From JBFXAF01 sp050184585 (GTDB lineage: Bacteria > Pseudomonadota > Alphaproteobacteria > Rhizobiales > Rhizobiaceae), in the NCBI GenBank assembly GCA_050184585.1, contig JBFXAF010000002.1, positions 434,001 to 498,000 on the forward strand: 64,000 bases of DNA, given 5' to 3'. Positions 57,557-64,000 of the stretch are shown one piece after another. The position numbers and the translations under genes were made by a program. The notes beneath the pieces are model-generated. The model had not been told where the DNA came from, made no database searches, and saw only the letters and a program-made list of their open reading frames with translations. Within the stretch, counting starts at the first letter, position 1. The number at the start of each line of letters is the position of its first letter.

Positions 57557-58327
57557 ATGCAGCCGCTCGTCGCCGTATCGACCGACGTCCGTTCCTTCGC
57601 GAACAATGTGTGGCACGCCGCGCCCCAGCAGTATCTGGAAGCCGCGCTGTCGCGCGCCGACGTGCTGCCGGTCCTGATCCCGTCTTTCGGTGAGCGCCTG
57701 GATCTGGACTCGCTGCTGGCCTCGGTGGATGGCGTGATGCTCACCGGATCGAAGTCGAACGTGCACCCCTCGCTCTATGGCGGAGACGCGTCGGAGGCGA
57801 ACGGCCCCTACGACGAGGCACGCGATTCGACCACCATGCCCCTGATCCGCAAGGCCATCGACGCCGGCGTGCCCCTGCTGGCGATCTGCCGGGGTATACA
57901 GGAACTCAACGTCGCGCTCGGCGGCTCGCTGGCGGGGGAGATCCAGGACATCGAGGGCAGGCTCGACCACCGTGCGCCCGAGAGCGACGATCAGGACGAA
58001 CGCTTCGCCATCCGGCAGACCGTGACCATCCGCCCCGGCACCTGCCTGGCTGGCGTCTTCGGGGCCGGCGACATCCGTGTCAATTCCGTTCACCGCCAGG
58101 CGGTCGACCGGCTGGGTTCACGCCTGCAGATCGAAGCGGTGGCCTCTGACGGCACCGTGGAAGCCGTATCGGTTCGCGATGCGCGCAGCTTCGCGGTCGG
58201 GGTGCAGTGGCATCCGGAATACTGGGCAGCGAGCGACGACGCATCGGCGCGCGTCTTCCGCGCCTTCGGCGATGCGGTGCGGTCCCATGCGGGGCGGCGC
58301 CTGGGCAGGCGCGACGCGGCAGAATAG
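57557..58327 (+). CDS. gamma-glutamyl-gamma-aminobutyrate hydrolase family (class I amidotransferase-like, C26)
   Basis: 256 residues, PuuD-like: nucleophile Cys111 in LLAICRGIQELNVALGG, His219 and Glu221 in VQWHPEYW. It hydrolyses gamma-glutamyl amides such as those of putrescine catabolism. No other puu gene is adjacent, so the true substrate is not fixed. AGGAG is 9 bases before the ATG. It converges with the Inh-like gene, 4 bp between stops. Confidence 0.88.
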   Translation: MQPLVAVSTDVRSFANNVWHAAPQQYLEAALSRADVLPVLIPSFGERLDLDSLLASVDGVMLTGSKSNVHPSLYGGDASEANGPYDEARDSTTMPLIRKAIDAGVPLLAICRGIQELNVALGGSLAGEIQDIEGRLDHRAPESDDQDERFAIRQTVTIRPGTCLAGVFGAGDIRVNSVHRQAVDRLGSRLQIEAVASDGTVEAVSVRDARSFAVGVQWHPEYWAASDDASARVFRAFGDAVRSHAGRRLGRRDAAE

Positions 58328-58331
58328 TCGT

Positions 58332-58766
58332 TCAGTCCGCCGGACCGAGCACCAGCAGTGGTGTCACCGGGTGGAAGGATTCGTAGGCGGCCCCGTCGGC
58401 CTGTGAGAAGCGCGCCATCTCCATGGCCGTTTCCGATCCGAGCGTGACGCTGCCGTCGGCACCCTGTCGCCACGACGTGACGGCCGAGAGCCCGGGGAGC
58501 AGGCGTTCGCAGTCCGATCCCGCCACCACCGATGCGAGACCGTCCGCCTCCATGCCCTTCTCGACGACGCAGCTCTGTCCGTCGTCCATCGAGGTCAGCA
58601 CGAACCGGCCCATCGTCTCCCGCGGGGCGATGGAAGCCGTTTCCAGCGAGGTGTCGCCATCCGGTGGCGCGGTCGCAATGTCCGCGGCGCCGAGGCGCAC
58701 ATTCGCCCCGGCGGTGACGCCCGCCGCCGCGACCGCAACAACGATCAGCCCGCCAAGAACGCGCAT
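58332..58766 (-). CDS. AprI/Inh-like secreted protein
   Basis: 144 residues. N-terminal hydrophobic signal or anchor (about 2-22), then a small domain with GRFVLTSMDDGQSCVV, SDCERLLPGLSAVTSW, GADGSVTLGSETAMEMARF and ESFHPVTPLLVL. The pattern of a Cys pair plus the Leu/Trp/Gly strand spacing resembles the metalloprotease-inhibitor (AprI/Inh) fold, as does Omp10 elsewhere in this window. No metalloprotease gene is adjacent. GAGGGG lies about 6 bases before ATG 58766. Confidence 0.65.
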   Translation of the reverse strand: MRVLGGLIVVAVAAAGVTAGANVRLGAADIATAPPDGDTSLETASIAPRETMGRFVLTSMDDGQSCVVEKGMEADGLASVVAGSDCERLLPGLSAVTSWRQGADGSVTLGSETAMEMARFSQADGAAYESFHPVTPLLVLGPAD

Positions 58767-58818
58767 GCAATCCCCTCGCCGCCACAAGGGGCGGTCGAGA
58801 CAGAATGCGCATCCGTGC

Positions 58819-58834
58819 CTAAGCCGTGGTTAAC
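58819..58834. promoter_or_regulatory. CtrA-like box (CTAA-N7-TTAAC)
   Basis: CTAA (58819-58822), 7 bp, TTAAC (58830-58834), 53 bp before the Inh-like gene start. Same variant as at 16702-16717. The TTA overlaps the stop codon of the upstream dehydrogenase, so part of it is coding by chance or constraint. Confidence 0.3.
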
Positions 58835-59804
58835 GGGATCGAGGCAGGCCGGCGCTTTCGGGGACCGGGGAGATCGCACCCTTGCCGGAAAACCACGAGA
58901 TCAGATTGTCGACCACCAGGTCGGCCATCGCTCGCCTCGTGTGGATGGAAGCCGAACCCACATGCGGCAGCAGGCAGGCGTTCGGGAGGTCGACGAGCGC
59001 CTGCGGCACGCGCGGCTCGTCCATGAACACGTCCAGGCCGGCGGCGGCGATCGTCTTCGACCGCAGGGCTTCGACGAGGGCGGGCTCGTCGACCGTGCTG
59101 CCGCGGCCGATGTTGACGAACACGCCGTGTGGTCCCAGGGCGCGCAGGACCTCCGCATTCACTGCCTTTTCGGTGGACGCGCCGCCGGGCGCCACCGAGA
59201 TCAGTGTATCGACGTTGGTCGCGAGGTCGATCAGCGACGGATGGTAGTCATGGTCGACGTCGGCCAGCGGGCGGCGGTTGTGGTATGCGACGCTGACGCC
59301 GAAGGCTTCGAGACGCCGCGCGATCGCCTTTCCGATCCGCCCCATCCCGAAGATGCCGACGCGCCGGCCTCGCAGGGTCAGATTTGTCAGCGGGTAGGCG
59401 CCGTCGCGGACCCACCGGCCGTCGCGCAGCCAGGTCTCGGCCCTCGGAAACTCGCGCAGCGTGTTGAGGAGAAGCCCTATCGCCGTATCGGCGACCTCGT
59501 CCGTGAGGACATCCGGCGTGTTGGTGACGATCACGCCTTTGCTGGCGGCATGACGCGCGTCGACGGCGTCATAGCCGACGCCGAAATTCGCGATGATCTC
59601 CAGTTTGGGGAAGCAATCGATGAAGCTTGCCGAGATGGTCGTCATCGCAGCGATCGCCAGCACGTTTTGCGCGAACGCCGGGTCGACCTTCCCTGGGTCG
59701 GCGCTGACGAGCGTCTGAGCCGCGAACGTCCGCTTGATTCGTTCCGCCGCATGGTCGTTGAGCCGCCCGGGAATGAGGACGGTGACGTCACTGAGTTCAC
59801 TCAC
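58830..59804 (-). CDS. D-2-hydroxyacid dehydrogenase
   Basis: 324 residues of the D-isomer-specific NAD-dependent family (hydroxypyruvate/glyoxylate reductase-like). Substrate domain: FGVGYDAVDARHAASKGVIVTNTP. NAD fold: GIFGMGRIGKAIARRLEAFG. Catalytic Arg in NIGRGSTVDE, Glu in DVFMDEPRVP and His in LLPHVGSAS. No ATG fits: the start is GTG 59804 (MSELSDVTVLIPG) with AAAGGA about 9 bases upstream. The longer ATG frame at 59930 adds 42 residues without family support. Confidence 0.9.
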   Translation of the reverse strand: MSELSDVTVLIPGRLNDHAAERIKRTFAAQTLVSADPGKVDPAFAQNVLAIAAMTTISASFIDCFPKLEIIANFGVGYDAVDARHAASKGVIVTNTPDVLTDEVADTAIGLLLNTLREFPRAETWLRDGRWVRDGAYPLTNLTLRGRRVGIFGMGRIGKAIARRLEAFGVSVAYHNRRPLADVDHDYHPSLIDLATNVDTLISVAPGGASTEKAVNAEVLRALGPHGVFVNIGRGSTVDEPALVEALRSKTIAAAGLDVFMDEPRVPQALVDLPNACLLPHVGSASIHTRRAMADLVVDNLISWFSGKGAISPVPESAGLPRSR

Positions 59805-60004
59805 GAAAATGATTCCTTTGCGATTTCCTGCCGGAGCGGCGCACAGGCTACGGTCCGCCGCGCGCGCCGGCAACCGCATTGCGAACGATGCCCCTGGGAC
59901 ACGTTTCGGTGAACGGCATGCAGGAACCACGACGCGGCCTGACCGTTACAACCTTGGATCGCGCAATCCTCAGGAATGGAAATCCCCAATCAAAGGATAG
60001 TACC

Positions 60005-60397
60005 ATGAACCTCAAGCTGATCACCGCTGCCGCTCTCGCACTTTCATTTGCCGCCGCCCCTGCGCTCGCGCAGGACTCGGGCAGCACGGGTGACTCGAAT
60101 GGCGGCGCCTCGCCGTCCGTCGAGATCGATCCGAACACGTCGGCCTCGACCAACGGCAATGCCGACTGGACCGACGCCGAACGCACCATGTACGGGGAGA
60201 GCGACCTCTGGGCCGGCTTCTATACCGACAATTCGATGACGACCCTCAAGTCGGACGCCGAAATCCAGGCGATGTTCTCGACCATGGGCGCCGACGATCA
60301 GGCCGGCATCAAGGCCTCCTGCGACCGAGTGAACCAGAATCGCGGCTCGTTCGGCTCGGTGACGACGGGCCTGTGCGCCCAGGTCGGCCAGATGTAA
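60005..60397 (+). CDS. small secreted protein of unknown function
   Basis: 130 residues with a clean Sec signal peptide (1-22, APALAQ). The mature N-terminus is rich in Ser/Gly/Asn/Asp (DSGSTGDSNGGASPSVE), then a compact C-terminal part DWTDAERTMYGESDLWAGFY ... SCDRVNQNRGSFGSVTTGLCAQ with two cysteines likely to pair. Similar short exported proteins occur in rhizobia, but no function is known to me. Followed by a strong hairpin. Confidence 0.75.
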   Translation: MNLKLITAAALALSFAAAPALAQDSGSTGDSNGGASPSVEIDPNTSASTNGNADWTDAERTMYGESDLWAGFYTDNSMTTLKSDAEIQAMFSTMGADDQAGIKASCDRVNQNRGSFGSVTTGLCAQVGQM

Positions 60398-60419
60398 CTC
60401 GTACTGCGTGACATGCGTC

Positions 60420-60445
60420 GAAGGGCGGGCCTTGGCCCGCCCTTC
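60420..60445. terminator. GC-rich hairpin between convergent genes
   Basis: GAAGGGCGGGCC pairs with GGCCCGCCCTTC (11-12 bp, loop CTTG). It lies 22 bp after the secreted-protein stop and 13 bp before the end of the LacI gene; no long U-tract, so termination may be weak or assisted. Confidence 0.6.
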
Positions 60446-60458
60446 GCTTGTCTGCGGA

Positions 60459-61481
60459 CTAGCTACGTTCCACGGGACGTCCTGTTGACTGACGGACATG
60501 GAGTTCGGGACGGATCAGTTCCTGCGACGGATTGACTGCCGCGCCGTTCAGCCTATCGAGCAGAACGCGAGCCGCTCTCCGTCCGACTTCTCGCTGCCCG
60601 TTCCAGACCGTCGTCAGCGCCGGCGTGGCGATGGCGGCCTCCTCCAGGTCGTCATAACCGGTAACCGAGATGTCGGCGCCCGGGATGAGTCCCGCGCGTG
60701 CGATGCCGTTCATCAGGCCGATCGCGACCAGATCGTTCCAGCACACGGCCGCCGTCGGCTTGTCCTTGAGCGAAAGGAATTGCACCGCCGCCTCGAAGCC
60801 TGCCTGCTTCGTCCGGGGGCCGGCCAGCCGCCATTCAGGCTTCATCGGCAAACCCGCCTTCTCCATCGCCTGCACATAGCCCTGGAACCGGTCCCGGCCC
60901 GTCGACGTCTGGTCGGTTCCGCCGATCATGGCGATCCGCCTGTGGCCGAGCGATATCAGGTGATTCGTCGCCAGGCCGGTCCCGTATGAATCGTCGCCGC
61001 GGAACGCTGGCACCCCAGCCCCCTCGACGGTGCGCGCGATCAGCACCGCGGGCAGCCCGTTGTCCTCCGCCATGCGAATGTCCTCGGGCGGCGTGCCGAT
61101 CGCCGGAGACATGATGACGCCGTCCGCGCCGAGTTGAAGCAGCGTATCGATGAAGGTTCGCTGCTTCTCGAGCTGGTCGTAGTGATTGGACAGGATGAAG
61201 GTCTGCCGGCTGCGGTCGAGCTCCAGCTCGATCGAGCGAAGGATTTCGGCGAAGAACGGGTTCATGATGTCGTGGACGACGACTCCGACGATTCCCGACC
61301 GCGACGTCCTGAGGCTGGCTGCCCTGCGGTTGTAGATGTAGCCGATCGCCCGCGCATGTTCCTTGATGCGCTCGCGGGTGGTGTTCGCCACCAGCGGCGA
61401 ATCGCGCAACGCCAGCGACACAGTCGCCGTCGACACGCCGAGCGCATCGGCGATCGTCGAGAGCTTGATCTTCTGGGCCAG
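60459..61481 (-). CDS. LacI family transcriptional regulator
   Basis: About 340 residues: the HTH KLSTIADALGVSTATVSLAL, then the effector domain (VVVHDIMNPFFAEI, GVIMSPAIG, IAMIGGTDQTSTGRDRFQGY, ISVTGYDDLEEAAIATPALTTV). No ATG is in frame near the family start. The best start is the CTG at 61481 (or the adjacent ACG); the in-frame ATG at 61601 adds 40 unlikely residues and would run back past the EamA stop codon. It may repress itself and neighbours through the palindrome at 61496-61511. Confidence 0.85.
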   Translation of the reverse strand: MAQKIKLSTIADALGVSTATVSLALRDSPLVANTTRERIKEHARAIGYIYNRRAASLRTSRSGIVGVVVHDIMNPFFAEILRSIELELDRSRQTFILSNHYDQLEKQRTFIDTLLQLGADGVIMSPAIGTPPEDIRMAEDNGLPAVLIARTVEGAGVPAFRGDDSYGTGLATNHLISLGHRRIAMIGGTDQTSTGRDRFQGYVQAMEKAGLPMKPEWRLAGPRTKQAGFEAAVQFLSLKDKPTAAVCWNDLVAIGLMNGIARAGLIPGADISVTGYDDLEEAAIATPALTTVWNGQREVGRRAARVLLDRLNGAAVNPSQELIRPELHVRQSTGRPVERS

Positions 61482-61495
61482 CGTGCTTCCCCGCC

Positions 61496-61511
61496 AACAT
61501 TTAAAATGTTT
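61496..61511. promoter_or_regulatory. perfect 16-bp palindrome at the LacI-family gene
   Basis: AACATTTTAAAATGTT is its own reverse complement, and its 3' end overlaps a second palindrome GTTTAAAC (61509-61516). Such an A+T-rich symmetric site stands out in GC-rich DNA. It lies 14 bp before the proposed start, between the end of the EamA gene and the regulator, so it is a likely autoregulatory operator, though without the CG centre usual in LacI sites. Confidence 0.65.
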
Positions 61512-61545
61512 AAACGGGGCCCTTATTGCACCGCAGGCGGCAGAG

Positions 61546-62487
61546 TCAAAGCTTTTTGGCCAGTTCGCGGTCTTCGGTGTTCGGCGCCGTCGTTGTCGCA
61601 AGGCGAAGCAGCCGCTCCCTGTGGACGATGTAGAGGCCGCTCACCACGATGATGCCGGCGCCCGCAAGCGTCCACGCATCGGGAAGCTGGTCGAAGACCA
61701 GCCATCCGAACAGGATCATCCAGACCATCTGAAGGTATGGGTAGGGCGCAAGCGCCGTGGCCGTCGCAAGCTTGTAGGCCCGGATCAGCATGTAGTGCCC
61801 GACCCCGCCATACAGGCCGAGAGAAAGCAGCAGCGCCCAGTGCAGCAGATCGGGCGGCAGGCTTGCCGTCGCCGGGACGGTCGGGAGCACGAGCACCACG
61901 GGCGCCAGCGCGGAATAGAAGATCAGGCTTTCGGGCGTCTCGGTCCCCGCCATCCGGCGCGTCATGATGACGTAGAGGCTGTACGAGAGCATCGCGGTGA
62001 TCGCGAAGACATGCCCGATCTCCAGGTTTCCCGCGCCGGGCCGCGTGATGACCAGCACCCCCAGGAAACCCGCACCCACCGCCAGCCATCGCCTCCACCC
62101 GGCCCACTCCCCGAGCAGGGGCCCGGCCAGCGCGGTGATCACCATGGGCGCGAAGAAGAAGATCGAATTCGTCTCGGCGAGCTGGAGTGTCTGCAGCGCG
62201 AGGAAATTGAAGACCGTCGAGCCGAAGAGGAAAACGCCGCGCACCAGTTGCGCCGTCAGGCTGCCGACACGGAACATGCGCGGGTTGGCCCAGGAGCGGA
62301 AGAGAACGAGGACCAGCAGGACGTGGATCGCGAAGCGGACCCAGGTCACGAACGATGATTGCATGCCTCCGAGCACGAGGTATTTCGCGCTGGCGTCGAG
62401 GAAGGCGAACATCAGGCCGGCTGCGAAGACCAGGAGAATCGCCGCGGCGGGCGTGGCCGTCTCGGTTTGTCGGCGCGGCGGAACCAA
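61546..62487 (-). CDS. EamA/DMT-type small-molecule transporter
   Basis: 313 residues with ten predicted helices in two EamA repeats (AAAILLVFAAGLMFAFLDASAKYLV ... ; GHVFAITAMLSYSLYVIMTRRMAG). A drug/metabolite exporter family member; substrate unknown. Between the LacI and MarR genes, all on the minus strand. Confidence 0.9.
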   Translation of the reverse strand: MVPPRRQTETATPAAAILLVFAAGLMFAFLDASAKYLVLGGMQSSFVTWVRFAIHVLLVLVLFRSWANPRMFRVGSLTAQLVRGVFLFGSTVFNFLALQTLQLAETNSIFFFAPMVITALAGPLLGEWAGWRRWLAVGAGFLGVLVITRPGAGNLEIGHVFAITAMLSYSLYVIMTRRMAGTETPESLIFYSALAPVVLVLPTVPATASLPPDLLHWALLLSLGLYGGVGHYMLIRAYKLATATALAPYPYLQMVWMILFGWLVFDQLPDAWTLAGAGIIVVSGLYIVHRERLLRLATTTAPNTEDRELAKKL

Positions 62488-62554
62488 GGCAGGTGCGTCC
62501 AGGGATCGTGTCAGGCCGCCTTTTCGGCCACCACCCGGCCGAGGGCAAGCGAAA

Positions 62555-63040
62555 TCATGCCATCGCCTGCTCGGCGTCGGCCTCCGTCTCGTCTTCCGGC
62601 TCGGGAACCGTTGCGCTGGCGAGATTGCCCTCGATGCGGGCCAGCAGTCTTGCGAGGGCCTTCTGTTCCTTCTTGTCCAGGCCTTTCAGCGCGAGCTTCT
62701 CGGTCTTGCGCACGGACTTCTCGATGGCCCGGATGGCGTCCCGCCCGCTCTCGGTCAGGAAGATGTGCGCCTGACGAGCGTCCGCTTCCGAGGCGCGCTT
62801 GTCGAGGAAGCCCTGGGCCTGCAGCCGGTTGATCGTCTTGGTCACGGTCGGAGGCCTGACCCCGAGCCGCGACGCGAGTTGGCCCGGCGTCTGCCCGTCG
62901 GCCAGGCTGAGCGCCAGCATGATCTGGTCCTGACCGGCATAGAAGCCGTGGTCGAGGAGCCTGGCCGCCAATGCCGTGCGCGCCAGACGCGCCGCCGCGT
63001 GCAGCCGGTTCATCGTCGCGCTCTTGTCGGCCTTCGCCAT
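62555..63040 (-). CDS. MarR family transcriptional regulator
   Basis: 161 residues from ATG 63040 (MAKADKS) with GGAGG just upstream. Winged helix: QDQIMLALSLADGQTPGQLASRLGVRPPTVTKTINRLQAQGF, then the wing DARQAHIFLT and a charged tail. It is divergent from the CobW gene, and 67 bp upstream of the EamA transporter gene, which it may control. Confidence 0.88.
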   Translation of the reverse strand: MAKADKSATMNRLHAAARLARTALAARLLDHGFYAGQDQIMLALSLADGQTPGQLASRLGVRPPTVTKTINRLQAQGFLDKRASEADARQAHIFLTESGRDAIRAIEKSVRKTEKLALKGLDKKEQKALARLLARIEGNLASATVPEPEDETEADAEQAMA

Positions 63041-63245
63041 TGCCTCGCCTCCGATCGAGGTCGCCGGACGGCTTCCCCTCACGCGCCCGTCTCATCATTT
63101 TGCCGGCAACAGACCGGCACGCAACGCCAGATGCCAGATTATCATATCAATTGGATGACATTGCTCTAGGTTCGGCGTTGATCGATGCCCCGTGCAAAAG
63201 GCGACGGAGCGTCCTATATGGAGCCCTCATCCGCAGAGGCAGACC

Positions 63246-64000
63246 ATGAGCGACGCGCAGGCGCAGATTCCCGTAACCGTGCTGACCGGCTATCTCGGCG
63301 CCGGCAAGACCACGCTGCTCAACCGCATCCTCTCGGAAAACCACGGCAGGCGATATGCGGTCATCGTCAACGAATTCGGCGAAATCGGCATCGACAACGA
63401 CCTCATCGTGGAATCCGACGAGGAGATCTACGAGATGAACAACGGCTGCGTCTGCTGCACGGTGCGCGGCGACCTGATCCGTGTCGTCGAGGGGCTGATG
63501 CGCCGTCCGGGACGTTTCGATGCGATCGTCGTCGAGACGACGGGGCTCGCCGATCCGGTTCCGGTCGCGCAGACGTTCTTCATGGACGACGACGTGCGCT
63601 CCAAGACCCGCCTCGATGCCGTCGTCGCCCTCGTGGACGCCAAGCACCTGCCGCTCCGTCTGAAGGATTCGCGCGAGGCCGAGGACCAGATCGCCTTCGC
63701 CGACGTCGTCGTGCTCAACAAGACTGACCTCGTCTCGGCCGACGAACTGGCCAAGGTTGAATCGACGGTCCGCGCGATCAATCCGGCCGCCCGCATCCAC
63801 AGGACGGAGCGTGCCGGCGTGCCGCTCGACACGGTCCTCGACCGCGGCGCCTTCGACCTGAAGCGGGTACTGGAGAACGACCCGCATTTCCTCGACGCGC
63901 ATGACGATCACGACCACCACGATCACGATCACGACCATCAACATGGCGAGGCCTCGGCCATACATGACGTGACGGTGAAGTCGGTGTCGCTGCGTGGCGG
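63246..64000 (+). CDS. CobW/COG0523 family GTP-binding metallochaperone (partial)
   Basis: The first 251 codons of a gene that runs past the window end. Walker A TGYLGAGKTTLL (residues about 14-25), the metal-binding CxCC at Cys68, Cys70, Cys71 (NNGCVCCTV), NKTD (158-161), and a His/Asp-rich stretch (about 219-233, DHDHHDHDHDHQH). Such proteins deliver Zn2+ or another metal. No cobalamin genes are in view, so a zinc chaperone is more likely than CobW itself. Confidence 0.88.
   Translation, partial: MSDAQAQIPVTVLTGYLGAGKTTLLNRILSENHGRRYAVIVNEFGEIGIDNDLIVESDEEIYEMNNGCVCCTVRGDLIRVVEGLMRRPGRFDAIVVETTGLADPVPVAQTFFMDDDVRSKTRLDAVVALVDAKHLPLRLKDSREAEDQIAFADVVVLNKTDLVSADELAKVESTVRAINPAARIHRTERAGVPLDTVLDRGAFDLKRVLENDPHFLDAHDDHDHHDHDHDHQHGEASAIHDVTVKSVSLRG

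Noticed and set aside
63100..63200. MarR operator or Zur box between the MarR and CobW genes
   Set aside because: The AT-rich stretch around 63135-63165 has only a CAATTG core; symmetry does not extend further.

Overview
The window is a high-GC stretch of an alphaproteobacterial chromosome, most likely from Hyphomicrobiales in the Mesorhizobium/Phyllobacteriaceae neighbourhood. The pointers are a Brucella-type Omp10 lipoprotein, homospermidine synthase, a ROSE-type RNA thermometer on a small heat-shock gene, a RIME-like palindromic mosaic repeat, TTAA-N7-TTAA (CtrA-type) motifs, and many TRAP and Liv-type transporters. No rRNA, tRNA, CRISPR array, prophage or insertion sequence was seen.

Layout. 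1-5.2 kb: truncated NtrC-type response regulator, pepF, pabB with an overlapping class IV aminotransferase, and a DUF3445 protein. 5.2-7.2 kb: a LacI regulator divergent from a small two-gene unit, with two perfect palindromic operators between them. 7.3-24 kb: homospermidine synthase, omp10, a PaaK-like ligase, a LysM-tailed 5'-nucleotidase, hemH, an FAD oxidoreductase, an SPFH/NfeD pair, an outer-membrane barrel, galU, a lytic transglycosylase and a DUF459 protein. 22-29 kb: the glutamate synthase locus, in which a VapBC toxin-antitoxin pair sits inside the gltB-gltD transcription unit. 29.4-34.4 kb: ltaE, hsp20 with RpoH promoter and thermometer, a structured unannotated leader or sRNA, an alpha/beta hydrolase, and an S46 peptidase. 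34.4-41.9 kb: acyl-CoA ligase-livG-DUF3096-livH-livM-livK-livF. 42.2-46.3 kb: Crp/Fnr regulator, FeeM-like acyltransferase, GGDEF-EAL protein. 46.4-57.3 kb: fused indolepyruvate ferredoxin oxidoreductase, lipoprotein, CGNR regulator, orphan Liv permease, and a TRAP system with two tandem TakP-like binding proteins. 57.5-64 kb: mixed metabolic and regulatory genes, ending in a truncated CobW GTPase.

How the parts work together. The Liv operon plus its acyl-CoA ligase looks like an uptake-and-activation system for a carboxylic acid. The TRAP transporter with TakP-like receptors and the 2-oxoacid oxidoreductase suggest 2-oxoacid use nearby. The most striking arrangement is gltB-vapB-vapC-gltD: a 29-bp perfect hairpin with a 4-nt loop starts at the gltB stop codon and buries the vapB Shine-Dalgarno and the first bases of its start codon. 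This predicts that antitoxin translation depends on ribosomes finishing gltB, linking a toxin-antitoxin module to nitrogen assimilation.
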